From the NCBI GenBank assembly GCA_012841565.1, contig DUUM01000119.1:10645-74644 (forward strand): a DNA stretch of 64,000 bases, given 5' to 3'. This stretch comes from Candidatus Epulonipiscium sp. GTDB lineage: Bacteria; Bacillota_A; Clostridia; Lachnospirales; Cellulosilyticaceae. Positions 8,700 to 17,825 of this stretch are shown here, piece by piece; positions within the stretch are counted from its first letter, which is position 1; every line of letters begins with the position of its first letter. The position numbers were made by a program, and so were the translations under genes. The notes beneath the pieces were generated by a model. The model did no database searches. It saw only the letters and a list, made by a program, of their open reading frames with translations, and was not told the DNA's origin.

Positions 8700-10214
8700 A
8701 TGAGTATAAAAGAAAAAATAGCCTATCGGCACAAGAATCTTTCAATAGGGACAAGACTCATTATTGTTTTTATCGCTACCCTAGCAATTGTGCTGACTGT
8801 GAATATATATATGTATATGAATATTAATAGAACTGTTAGCATGATTGATAATGTATATGTAAGTAATGTCAGTTTAAATGAATTAAGCATTGAGTTAGAC
8901 AATATTCAAAAGAGTATGTATGAATACCTTAATACAAAAAGTTCAGATGCCCTTAAAAACTATTATGCTAGTTCAAGTAACTACCAGCGCCTCATTAGCG
9001 AATTAAATGAGATACCCTCAGATAACCATATTATGCTGATGGAAAAAAATATTAGGCAAATGTCGTTAAAATACTTAGAGACAACCAATAAAACCATCCA
9101 GTCTAAAAGAGGGCGTAATATTGAAAGATACAAAATGGGTTATGAAAAAGCCAGTGAAATCCATACGTATATTAATAATAATGTTTATAGCTTAAATAAT
9201 GAACTGTTTAAGAATAACTTTAATAATTATGAGCTACTTTTGGTATCGTTGAAATATGTAGAAATGGTTAGTACCATTATACTATTTGTTATTTCAGTAT
9301 TAAGCATGGTAATCATTATTATTGTAACGAAGAGTATTACAAAGCCTCTCGGTAAATTAGCACTAGCGGCTAATGAAGTAGCATCTGGTAATTTTAATAT
9401 TATATTAATAGAAGCCAATTACAATGATGAGATAGGTGTTGTTGCCAAAGCTTTTAATAAAATGATTATTAGTATCAGGACATATGTTATTCAAGTAAAA
9501 GAAAGTATGGAATTTGAAAACAAAGCAAAAGAAACAGAACTATTAATGAAAAATCATCTTAAGGATGTGCAACTAAAATATTTACAGGCACAAATTAATC
9601 CTCATTTTTTATTTAATACTTTAAATGCAGGTGCTCAATTAGCCATGCTGGAAGAAGCGGAGAAGACGAGTGTTTTTATTGAGAAAACAGCAGATTTTTT
9701 TCGTTATAATATTAAAAAAATGAGTGAAGATTCCAGTCTAGAAGAAGAAATTGAACTTGTAGATGCCTACATATATATAATGAATGTTCGCTTTTCAAAT
9801 GAAATTAACTTTATAAAAGAAATTGATGAGAGCCTCCTTCAACTAAGGGTACCTAGTATGATCTTGCAACCGATTGTTGAAAATGCTGTTAATTATGGTA
9901 TTAGAGGGATTGAAAGAGATGCTACCATCCAACTTTTGGTGTATCAAGATGAAGACGAAATATTAATTAGCATTAAAGATAATGGATGTGGGATGCCACA
10001 AAGTGAAATAGATAAGGTGAAGAGCAAAGAAATAAGAGAAGAAGTTATAAGTAAAGAAGCTATTATTAAGGACTCTAATGGAATTGGTCTTAGAAATGTA
10101 ATTAGTAGATTGAATATTTATTATGGGAAACAAGATAGTGTTGACATTGTAAGTGCGGGAACAGATCAAGGGACAGAAGTTATTCTCCATATCCCAACTA
10201 ACGAGAGCATATAA
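8700..10214 (+). CDS. Sensor histidine kinase, LytS/YesM type
   Basis: A 504-aa membrane kinase. TM1 is at about residues 20-43, an extracellular helical region follows, and TM2 is at about 188-211. A HAMP domain follows (KPLGKLALAANEVASGNFN), then a His_kinase domain with phospho-acceptor H302 in QINPHFLFNTLN. The C-terminal HATPase has N box VENAVNYG and G boxes DNGCGM and GIGLRNV. It has no large sensor domain of its own, which fits sensing through the anchored binding protein encoded 21 nt upstream. It should phosphorylate the YesN regulator encoded 28 nt downstream. AGGAGG precedes the ATG at 8700. Confidence 0.9.
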   Translation: MSIKEKIAYRHKNLSIGTRLIIVFIATLAIVLTVNIYMYMNINRTVSMIDNVYVSNVSLNELSIELDNIQKSMYEYLNTKSSDALKNYYASSSNYQRLISELNEIPSDNHIMLMEKNIRQMSLKYLETTNKTIQSKRGRNIERYKMGYEKASEIHTYINNNVYSLNNELFKNNFNNYELLLVSLKYVEMVSTIILFVISVLSMVIIIIVTKSITKPLGKLALAANEVASGNFNIILIEANYNDEIGVVAKAFNKMIISIRTYVIQVKESMEFENKAKETELLMKNHLKDVQLKYLQAQINPHFLFNTLNAGAQLAMLEEAEKTSVFIEKTADFFRYNIKKMSEDSSLEEEIELVDAYIYIMNVRFSNEINFIKEIDESLLQLRVPSMILQPIVENAVNYGIRGIERDATIQLLVYQDEDEILISIKDNGCGMPQSEIDKVKSKEIREEVISKEAIIKDSNGIGLRNVISRLNIYYGKQDSVDIVSAGTDQGTEVILHIPTNESI

Positions 10215-10242
10215 AAAGAGTATATAATATAGGAGGCTAAAA

Positions 10243-11838
10243 GTGTATAAAATAATGATAGCAGATGATGAAGGAATTGTTATTGAATCTTTAACGCATA
10301 TTATTAAACAAGAATATGGCGACTCTTGTATCATAAGAAGTGCAAAAACAGGTAGGAGTGTCATTGAGCTTGCAGAAGAATTTAGACCTCATATTGCATT
10401 TATGGATATTAAAATGCCAGGCATTAATGGAATAGATGCAATGAAAGAAATTCGAAAGATTAATCAGTCCGTTTTATTTATCGTTATGTCAGCCTATGAT
10501 AAATTTACCTATGCCAAAGAAGCTATTGCCTTAGGAGTACTAGATTATTTAACAAAACCTACCAATAAAAGTAAGATTATAGAGACGTTAGAAAAAGCAA
10601 TGGCAGTGATTGATGATAAACGGGAAAAAAGAAATCATGATTTGCTCACTAAAGAAAAGTTAATGACTGTCGTTCCAGTGATTGAAAGTGGCATGATTTA
10701 TACAATCCTATTTCAAGAAGATTACCTGGAGGAGGCCCGAAACTTTAAGCGGTTGTTGGGAATCCAAGAGGATCATGGCTTTATACTGGTGATTCAGTAT
10801 GGAGATATGGATGCAGAAGGGGATATGACGAACTCAGTGGGAGTTAGCGTAAAAGCCCATTCTTTTTACCCTAAATTAAGTGAGATTGTAAAAGAATTTT
10901 TTGATGCGGTCGTAGGGCCTATTATGATTAACCAAATGATTGCATTTATACCCTGTAATCAAGATGCTAATATCTACGATGAACGTATTAAAATTATTGA
11001 AAAGGCTAGAAACTTAAGGCGAAAGCTGAAAAAGCAAATAGATTTAGACTTTAGAATTGGGCTTGGTTCTGTAAAGCCACTGGAGGAATTAACCGCCTCG
11101 TATAAAGAAGCAATCGTAGCAATGCGGCAAAAAAGTGGTATGGTGGCACATATAAAAGATATTCCTGCCTTTTTAAAATGTGAACAAGCCCAGCCCATGG
11201 AAATAGAAAAGGCCCTTATACATTATATTAAAAAGGGAGATTTTGCAAGAGTCATGAATGAAGCAAATACCTATTTTGATTGGTTGGTCGAGAGTGACCA
11301 AGGAGAGGCCATAGATATTCAAACTAAGGTGTTTGAAATGATTGTACATATAGAAAATGAGACCCAGTGTATGGGGATACAACCCTATTCCTTTAGATAT
11401 CGTGGCGAATATTTAAAAATTATTATGGGATATAAAGAAAATGAGAAACTAAAAGCATGGTTTTTAGAAAAAGCTTCTGAGATTTGTCGTACTATGATTA
11501 TTAGCAAAGAAGAGCAATCAAATAGTATCATCATAAAAGCAAAGAGATATATAGATAAGTATTATTACAAAGGAATTTCATTAGATGATGTATCAAGAGA
11601 AGTGGATATTAGCCCCTATTATTTTAGCAAATTATTTAAAGAAGAAACGGGAGAGAATTTTATTTATTATTTAACAACTATACGTATTGAAAAAGCTAAA
11701 CAATTGCTGAATAATAAAGCATTAAGTGTAAAAGAAATCGGGATTGAAGTCGGTTATAGTGATCCTAATTATTTTAGCCGAATTTTTAAAAAAAGTGTAG
11801 GACAAACACCAACAGAGTACAAAGAGAGGATAGGTTGA
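10243..11838 (+). CDS. YesN-type response regulator with AraC DNA-binding domain
   Basis: A 531-aa response regulator. It has an N-terminal receiver with D8-D9 and phospho-acceptor D55 in AFMDIKMPG, a long middle region (about residues 130-410) common in YesN proteins, and a C-terminal AraC/XylS double helix-turn-helix (about 425-531, ending in VGYSDPNYFSRIFKKSVGQTP). It starts with GTG at 10243 after AGGAGG. As partner of the upstream kinase it should activate the downstream sugar transport genes when extracellular sugar is present. The next gene begins one nucleotide after its stop. Confidence 0.9.
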   Translation: MYKIMIADDEGIVIESLTHIIKQEYGDSCIIRSAKTGRSVIELAEEFRPHIAFMDIKMPGINGIDAMKEIRKINQSVLFIVMSAYDKFTYAKEAIALGVLDYLTKPTNKSKIIETLEKAMAVIDDKREKRNHDLLTKEKLMTVVPVIESGMIYTILFQEDYLEEARNFKRLLGIQEDHGFILVIQYGDMDAEGDMTNSVGVSVKAHSFYPKLSEIVKEFFDAVVGPIMINQMIAFIPCNQDANIYDERIKIIEKARNLRRKLKKQIDLDFRIGLGSVKPLEELTASYKEAIVAMRQKSGMVAHIKDIPAFLKCEQAQPMEIEKALIHYIKKGDFARVMNEANTYFDWLVESDQGEAIDIQTKVFEMIVHIENETQCMGIQPYSFRYRGEYLKIIMGYKENEKLKAWFLEKASEICRTMIISKEEQSNSIIIKAKRYIDKYYYKGISLDDVSREVDISPYYFSKLFKEETGENFIYYLTTIRIEKAKQLLNNKALSVKEIGIEVGYSDPNYFSRIFKKSVGQTPTEYKERIG

Positions 11839-11839
11839 G

Positions 11840-12889
11840 ATGAAAAACATCGTACGAACTTTCATAATGACAGGGATAGGTGTTGTATTGTTAGTCGGAT
11901 GTAGTAGGGGAGGTGCCAAGAATCCAACAGTGAACCAGGTAGAAAATGATAGGATTCAAATTGGATTATCCTTTGATTCATTTGTCATAGAACGTTGGCA
12001 ACGTGATCGTGATATTTTTGTATCAACAGCAAAAGAACTAGGAGCAGATGTAAACGTTCAAATTGCCAGTGGGGATGTAAACAAACAAATTAGTCAAATA
12101 GAATATTTTATAGACAAGAATATGGATGTTATTGTTATTATTCCCACAGATGCAAATTTGCTTAAAGAGTCTGTACTGAAGGCGAAACAAAAAGGTATTA
12201 AAGTGATAGCCTACGATCGGTTGATTCAAAACTCCGATGTCGATTTATATATTTCTTTTGATAATGAAAAGGTTGGAACTTTAATGGCACAAGCAATTGT
12301 TGAGAATATTCCAAGACAAGGGGAAATTGCTTTTATTTTAGGATCGGAAGTAGACCATAATGTTATGCAGGTTAAAAAAGGATTAGAAGATGTTATTAAT
12401 AATACGGATATTAAAGTTGTATCCATTGATTATGCACAAGGATGGATTGCAGAAGAAGCTTTTTCAGCAGTTAATCAGGTATTAAAGACGAAACCTTATA
12501 TTAATGGTCTAGTTTGCGGGAATGATGACTTAGCCAGTCAGGCTATTAAAGCTCTTTCGGAGCATCGACTAGCCGGTAGCGTATATGTCGTAGGGCAAGA
12601 TGCAGATTTAAATGCATGTCAAAGAATTGTAGAAGGTACACAAACTATGACGGTTTATAAATCAATCGAGCAACTAGCGAAAAAAGCAGCGGAGTACGCA
12701 GTTACATTAGGGAAAAATGAAGAGATATTAGGGAGAAATAAAATTTTTGATGGATCTTATTATGTGCCATATGAAAAGTTAGAACCAGTGGCAGTTACAA
12801 AAGAAAACATGGATGAGATTATTATTGATGGGGGATTTCATCTAAGAGAAGAAGTGTACCTGAATGTGCTTGACCCAGTAGAGGAGTAG
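11840..12889 (+). CDS. XylF-like sugar-binding lipoprotein
   Basis: A 349-aa lipoprotein: the signal peptide ends in LLVGC (Cys about residue 21). The mature domain is Peripla_BP_4 of the D-xylose XylF type (IGLSFDSFVIERWQRDRD, VIAYDRLI, CGNDDLASQAI, VGQDADLNACQRIVEGTQTM). It is coupled to the regulator gene (one nucleotide between stop and start) and is separated by about 135 nt from a second binding-protein gene with its own strong ribosome binding site. It may feed the GguAB importer with a different sugar preference, or act as an accessory ligand sensor for the two-component system. No permease lies in its own transcription unit. Confidence 0.82.
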   Translation: MKNIVRTFIMTGIGVVLLVGCSRGGAKNPTVNQVENDRIQIGLSFDSFVIERWQRDRDIFVSTAKELGADVNVQIASGDVNKQISQIEYFIDKNMDVIVIIPTDANLLKESVLKAKQKGIKVIAYDRLIQNSDVDLYISFDNEKVGTLMAQAIVENIPRQGEIAFILGSEVDHNVMQVKKGLEDVINNTDIKVVSIDYAQGWIAEEAFSAVNQVLKTKPYINGLVCGNDDLASQAIKALSEHRLAGSVYVVGQDADLNACQRIVEGTQTMTVYKSIEQLAKKAAEYAVTLGKNEEILGRNKIFDGSYYVPYEKLEPVAVTKENMDEIIIDGGFHLREEVYLNVLDPVEE

Positions 12890-13026
12890 CATTATTTGGA
12901 TAACAAAAATATCCTATATTATAATAAATATTTGAGATTAAGTGAAAATATACAGTTATTAGCAATCTAGTCCTAATCTTCCTATGCTATAGTACTAGTA
13001 TAAACAAATTAAAGGAGGAGAAATGT

Positions 13027-14166
13027 ATGAAAATTAGTCTTAAAAAATCACTATCATTGTTAGTTGTTGGGGTTATGTCATTGTCCTTAGTTGCTTGTGG
13101 AGGTTCTAAACCAGCTCAGGAAACAGTGGAAGAGGAGCCTAAACAAGAAACGGTTCAAGAAGAAAAAGCACCAGAAGTAGCTGTTAAAAAAATTGGTGTT
13201 GCAATGCCTACAAAAGATTTACAACGTTGGAATCAAGACGGTGCAAATATGAAAGCTGAGTTAGAAGCAGCTGGTTATGAAGTTGACTTACAATATGCAA
13301 ACAATGAAATTGCAACTCAAGTATCTCAAATTGAAAATATGATTACTGGAAAATGTGATGCTTTGGTAATCGCATCTATTGATGGTAGTTCGCTAGGAAC
13401 TGTTTTAGCTAAAGCAAAAGAAGAAAACATTCCTGTTATTGCCTATGATCGTTTAATTATGGAAACAGACGCAGTTAGTTATTATGCAACATTTGATAAC
13501 TATATGGTTGGTACAATTCAAGGAGAATTCCTTAGAGATGCTCTTGATTTAAATAATGCAGCTGGACCATTTAATATTGAGTTATTTACTGGTTCTTCAG
13601 ATGATAACAATGCAAGATTCTTCTTTGGTGGTGCAATTGATGTTCTTCAACCATTTATTGATAGTGGAAAACTTGTCGTTCTTTCAGGTCAAACTAAATT
13701 TGAAGAAGTGGCAACTCCTAACTGGTCAACAGAAGAATCACAAAAGCGTATGGAAAATATTATTGCTGCAAACTATGCAGGTGGAGAAAAATTAGATGCT
13801 GTTCTTTCTTCTAATGACTCTGTTGCAAATGGTATTACAAATGCTTTACTCAGTGGTGGTTATACAGCTGAAAACTTCCCAATCCTAACAGGCCAAGATT
13901 GTGATATTACATCTGTAAAGAATATTGTTGCAGGAACACAATCTATGTCAATCTTTAAAGATACACGTACACTTGCTACACAAGTAGTTTACATGGTAGA
14001 TTCAATTATGCAAGGTTCTGAGGTAACGGTTAATGATACAGGAACTTATGATAACGGAACAGGTACTATCCCAACCCTACTGTGTGAACCAGTATTTGCA
14101 GATAAAACAAATTATCAAGAGTTATTAATCGCCACAGGTTACTACACAGAAGATCAATTAAAGTAA
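13027..14166 (+). CDS. chvE: ChvE-type multiple-monosaccharide-binding lipoprotein
   Basis: A 379-aa lipoprotein with lipobox SLVAC (Cys about residue 19), an acidic linker (about 24-50) and a Peripla_BP_4 domain. Segments such as IGVAMPTKDLQRWNQDG, NNEIATQVSQIENMI and VIAYDRLIMETD are characteristic of ChvE/XylF proteins, which bind xylose, arabinose, glucose or galactose. It is the first gene of the CUT2 importer unit, with a very strong ribosome binding site (AAAGGAGGAGAAATGT). Compared with its neighbours it has many abundant-protein codons, as expected of a highly expressed binding protein. A GC-rich hairpin follows before the ATPase gene. Confidence 0.9.
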   Translation: MKISLKKSLSLLVVGVMSLSLVACGGSKPAQETVEEEPKQETVQEEKAPEVAVKKIGVAMPTKDLQRWNQDGANMKAELEAAGYEVDLQYANNEIATQVSQIENMITGKCDALVIASIDGSSLGTVLAKAKEENIPVIAYDRLIMETDAVSYYATFDNYMVGTIQGEFLRDALDLNNAAGPFNIELFTGSSDDNNARFFFGGAIDVLQPFIDSGKLVVLSGQTKFEEVATPNWSTEESQKRMENIIAANYAGGEKLDAVLSSNDSVANGITNALLSGGYTAENFPILTGQDCDITSVKNIVAGTQSMSIFKDTRTLATQVVYMVDSIMQGSEVTVNDTGTYDNGTGTIPTLLCEPVFADKTNYQELLIATGYYTEDQLK

Positions 14167-14209
14167 ATTAAGAAACTAAAATAAGAAACTAAATAAATAA
14201 GTACAAAAT

Positions 14210-14231
14210 GGGGGCAGTTTATAACGCCCCC
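14210..14231 (+). other. Intercistronic GC hairpin between chvE and gguA
   Basis: Six G-C pairs (14210-14215 with 14226-14231) around a 10-nt loop with no T-run. It is placed right after the binding-protein gene, where such hairpins usually protect the upstream mRNA end and lower expression of downstream transporter genes. Confidence 0.6.
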
Positions 14232-14252
14232 TTCATGTTAGGAGGGATTTGC

Positions 14253-15791
14253 TTGGGTAGTATTATATTAGAAATGAAAAATATAACCAAACTGTTTCCC
14301 GGAGTTCGTGCATTAGATAATGTGAATCTTCAAGTTGAAAAGGGAGAAATACATGCCTTAGTTGGGGAAAACGGTGCGGGAAAGTCAACTTTAATGAATG
14401 TTTTAAGTGGTGTTTATAGATACGGTAGTTATGATGGAAACATTATCTACAAAGGTGAAGAATGTAAGTTTAAAGAAATTAGAGATAGTGAATTAAAAGG
14501 GATTGCTATTATTCACCAAGAACTTGCACTAGTACCTTATATGACAATTGGTGAAAATATGTTTTTAGGTAATGAAATAGGGAGAAAATCATCTGTTAAT
14601 TGGGATAAGACTTATAAAAAGGCGGATGAATTATTAAAAATAGTTGGTTTAGATGAGTCCTCAAGAACCTTGATTAAAGACATTGGTGTTGGAAAGCAGC
14701 AGATGGTTGAGATTGCAAAAGCTTTAGCTAAAGATGTAGAATTATTAATTTTAGATGAGCCGACAGCGTCTTTAAATGAGACAGATTCTAAAAAATTATT
14801 AAATTTATTGTTAAAGTTCAAAGAAGAAGGATTAACATCTATTATTATTTCTCATAAGTTAAATGAAATAGAATATATTGCTGATAAGATTACGATTATC
14901 CGTGATGGTGCAACCATTGAAACGTTAGACAAAAAAGTAGATGAAATTAGTGAAGATAGAATTATTAAAGGAATGGTTGGACGTGAATTAGTTGATCGGT
15001 ATCCAAAACGTAAAGATGTAGAGATTGGTAATATAAATTTAGAGGTAAAAGATTGGACGGTCTATCATCCGCTTTTTACAGAAAGAAAAGTAGTAGATAA
15101 TGTGTCTATTAATGTCCGCAGAGGTGAAGTTGTAGGGATTTCTGGCCTAATGGGAGCAGGAAGAACTGAACTTGGGATGAGTGTATTTGGTAAAAGCTAT
15201 GGTTCTAAAATAAGCGGGAAACTTATTATAAACGATAAAGAGGTCGTCTTAAATAATGCCCAGCAAGCAATCGATAATAAACTAGCCTATGTTACAGAAG
15301 ATCGAAAAGGAAACGGATTAATATTATCTAATCCCATTCGTGTTAACACTACAATGGCTAAGATTGAAAAAGTAAGTCATAATCAGATTATTAATATTGA
15401 CCAAGAAATTATCGTAGCAAATGAGTATAAGCAAAAGTTAAATACAAGATGTACATCTGTAGAACAACCAGCAGGCAACCTAAGTGGTGGTAATCAGCAA
15501 AAAGTTTTACTGAGCAAGTGGATGTTTGCAGATCCAGACATTATGATTCTGGATGAACCGACTAGGGGTATTGATGTAGGCGCAAAATATGAGATATATA
15601 GTATTATTAATCAATTGGTAGCTGAAGGAAAATCAGTTATTATGATTTCTTCAGAACTTCCAGAGATAATAGGAATGTGTGACCGGGTTTATGTTATGAA
15701 TGAAGGGAAAATTGTTGGGGAACTCACTCAGGCAGAAGCGACCCAAGAAAAAATTATGGCACATATCCTAAAATCAAGTAAAGGAGCGTAA
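14253..15791 (+). CDS. gguA: Sugar ABC transporter ATPase, GguA/MmsA type
   Basis: A 512-aa duplicated ATPase of CUT2 importers. The first half has Walker A VGENGAGKST and Walker B LLILDEPTASL. The second half has signature NLSGGNQQKVLLSKWMF and Walker B IMILDEPTRGIDVGAK. The start is chosen as TTG at 14253: AGGAGGG at 14240-14246 lies six nt ahead and the product then begins MGSIILEMKNITK, as in relatives. The longer reading from ATG 14208 would place 15 extra codons across the intercistronic hairpin and the ribosome binding site. It couples with GguB three nt downstream. Confidence 0.9.
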   Translation: MGSIILEMKNITKLFPGVRALDNVNLQVEKGEIHALVGENGAGKSTLMNVLSGVYRYGSYDGNIIYKGEECKFKEIRDSELKGIAIIHQELALVPYMTIGENMFLGNEIGRKSSVNWDKTYKKADELLKIVGLDESSRTLIKDIGVGKQQMVEIAKALAKDVELLILDEPTASLNETDSKKLLNLLLKFKEEGLTSIIISHKLNEIEYIADKITIIRDGATIETLDKKVDEISEDRIIKGMVGRELVDRYPKRKDVEIGNINLEVKDWTVYHPLFTERKVVDNVSINVRRGEVVGISGLMGAGRTELGMSVFGKSYGSKISGKLIINDKEVVLNNAQQAIDNKLAYVTEDRKGNGLILSNPIRVNTTMAKIEKVSHNQIINIDQEIIVANEYKQKLNTRCTSVEQPAGNLSGGNQQKVLLSKWMFADPDIMILDEPTRGIDVGAKYEIYSIINQLVAEGKSVIMISSELPEIIGMCDRVYVMNEGKIVGELTQAEATQEKIMAHILKSSKGA

Positions 15792-15793
15792 GT

Positions 15794-16957
15794 ATGGATA
15801 TAAATAGAGTAAAAGATGGATTAAAGAAAAACACAATGTTACTTGCATTAATTGTAATTACAATATTTTTTGCATGGAAGACAAATGGAACCTTATTAGC
15901 ACCACAGAATATTACCAACTTAATTTCACAAAATGGATATGTTGTTATATTAGCAGTGGGTATGCTGCTATGTATTTTAACAGGTGGGAATATTGATCTT
16001 TCAGTTGGGTCGATTGTTGCACTTGTTGGGGCTTTAGCAGGTAAATTGATTGTTACATATAAGATGAATATCTATGTTGCTATTTTAATTTGTCTTTTAG
16101 CAGGGATTTTATTGGGTGTGTGGCAAGGGTACTGGATTGCCTATACACGTATACCCGCATTTATTGTTACACTAGCTGGAATGCTTTTATTCCGTGGGAT
16201 TGCACTTATGATTTTAGATGGATTAACTATTTCACCTTTCCCAGAAGATTTTTTAAACTTATTTAATAGTTTTATACCAGATGTTTTTGGGGGCACTATT
16301 AATATCCTTGCCATTGTAGTGGGAGTTGCCATATGCGCTATCTATATTGCAATGACCTTTATGACCAGATCAAAAAGGGCCCGCAGTGGCTATGAGATGG
16401 ATAGTACAAGTCAAATGGTTGGAAAGATACTCACGGTTTCAATTTTAATAATGGTGTTATCTTACTCCTTAGCAAAATATAAGGGGATTCCTTCAATTTT
16501 AATACTCCTAACTGTTATTGTGCTAGGCTATACGTACTTCGCATCTAAGACCGTTCCAGGACGTCATTTTTACGCAGTTGGTGGGAATGAAAAGGCGGCA
16601 AAATTAAGTGGTATTAATACAGATAGGATTCTAATGATTGCTTATATTAATATGGCTTTTTTAAGTTCTATTGTAGCTCTAATCTGTGTAGCGCGCTTTA
16701 ACTCTGCAGCGCCAACAGCAGGGCAGAACTACGAGCTAGATGCAATCGGAGCTTGCTATGTAGGTGGTGCATCAGCATATGGTGGTATTGGTACGGTTGC
16801 TGGTGTTGTCGTTGGTGCTATCTTTATGGGTGTTCTGAATAACGGAATGTCTATTATGGGGATTGATGCTAATATTCAAAAAGCAATTAAAGGGTTAGTC
16901 CTTTTAGCAGCAGTAGCATTTGATGTTATTTCTAAAAAAAGAGGACAAACAGCATAA
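15794..16957 (+). CDS. gguB: Sugar ABC transporter permease, GguB/MmsB type
   Basis: A 387-aa BPD_transp_2 permease with about ten membrane segments and the family motifs GGNIDLSVGSIVALVGALAGK and GGASAYGGIGTVAGVVVGA. Such permeases form the channel for monosaccharides bound by ChvE/XylF proteins. Its ATG overlaps nothing but lies two nt after the ATPase stop. It is the last gene of the sugar operon and is closed by a long hairpin. XylH of the xylose system is a close relative, so xylose is a strong candidate substrate, with other monosaccharides possible. Confidence 0.9.
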   Translation: MDINRVKDGLKKNTMLLALIVITIFFAWKTNGTLLAPQNITNLISQNGYVVILAVGMLLCILTGGNIDLSVGSIVALVGALAGKLIVTYKMNIYVAILICLLAGILLGVWQGYWIAYTRIPAFIVTLAGMLLFRGIALMILDGLTISPFPEDFLNLFNSFIPDVFGGTINILAIVVGVAICAIYIAMTFMTRSKRARSGYEMDSTSQMVGKILTVSILIMVLSYSLAKYKGIPSILILLTVIVLGYTYFASKTVPGRHFYAVGGNEKAAKLSGINTDRILMIAYINMAFLSSIVALICVARFNSAAPTAGQNYELDAIGACYVGGASAYGGIGTVAGVVVGAIFMGVLNNGMSIMGIDANIQKAIKGLVLLAAVAFDVISKKRGQTA

Positions 16958-16967
16958 AAAATAACGG

Positions 16968-17009
16968 GCATAGAAAAGTAGCAATCATTTGATTGCTACT
17001 TTTCTATGC
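16968..17009 (+). terminator. Long perfect hairpin after gguB
   Basis: A perfect 20-nt inverted repeat (16968-16987 with 16990-17009; the innermost pairs must open to form a loop). The right arm contains a TTTT run. It probably ends the sugar-uptake operon. Confidence 0.75.
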
Positions 17010-17062
17010 GTAAAATAAAGATATTTATGGTATAATTAATTTATTAAAGAGGGGGAATTAAC

Positions 17063-17785
17063 ATGTTAAGAACAATCGCATGGTATACAAACTTTGGTAC
17101 TAGCTTAATAGGAACACTTCCAAAATTATATAAAGTAAAATCATTGACAAAACAGGGTAGAGAAGATGAAAAACAAGCATATGTACATAAAGTAGCATCG
17201 AAATGGGCAAAGTCTCAGCTGAAGATGAGTGGCGCTAAAGTAACAGTTTACGGAGAAGAAAATATTCCAAAAGATATTCCAGTGGTATTTATGAGTAACC
17301 ATCAAGGTAATTTTGATATTCCTTTGCTGATGGTTCATATCAATAGATTTAAAGGGTTTGTCGCTAAAACTGAATTAAAGAAAGTACCGCTTTTACGAGA
17401 TTGGATGGAACAAATAAATTGCGTATTCATGGATCGAAATGATTTAAGGCAATCCGTTAAAACAATTATAGAAGCTATAAAAATCATACAAGCAGGACAT
17501 TCCTTAGTCATATTCCCGGAAGGGACAAGAAGCAAAGGGGGGCCAATGGGTGAATTTAAGGCAGGAAGTTTTAAACTTGCCACAAAGCCGAAAGTACCAA
17601 TTGTACCTATAACAATTAATGGCTCTTATAAGCTTCTAGAGAAAAATGGCAACAAAGTAAAAGCAGCAGAGGTAGAGATCTATATTCACCCTATGATAGA
17701 AACAGCTAATCTTACAAAAGAAGAAATAGATGAGTTACCAAATAGAGTCAAAACAATTATTGCAAGCAAGGTAGATGAAGATTAG
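17063..17785 (+). CDS. plsC: 1-acyl-sn-glycerol-3-phosphate acyltransferase
   Basis: A 240-aa PlsC. It transfers an acyl group to lysophosphatidic acid to give phosphatidic acid, at the inner face of the membrane. The catalytic NHxxxxD motif is NHQGNFD (H80, D85), and the substrate-binding FPEGTRS motif lies at about 151-157. An N-terminal hydrophobic stretch (about 3-20) may anchor it. It has its own ribosome binding site (AGAGGGGG) and stands alone after the sugar operon terminator. Confidence 0.92.
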   Translation: MLRTIAWYTNFGTSLIGTLPKLYKVKSLTKQGREDEKQAYVHKVASKWAKSQLKMSGAKVTVYGEENIPKDIPVVFMSNHQGNFDIPLLMVHINRFKGFVAKTELKKVPLLRDWMEQINCVFMDRNDLRQSVKTIIEAIKIIQAGHSLVIFPEGTRSKGGPMGEFKAGSFKLATKPKVPIVPITINGSYKLLEKNGNKVKAAEVEIYIHPMIETANLTKEEIDELPNRVKTIIASKVDED

Positions 17786-17825
17786 CAATATGGAGTAATG
17801 GCAAAAAGGTGAGGTGGCAATAAGG

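Noticed and set aside
14208..14252. N-terminal extension of gguA from ATG 14208
   Set aside because: It spans an intercistronic hairpin and the ribosome binding site; a TTG at 14253 fits homologs better.
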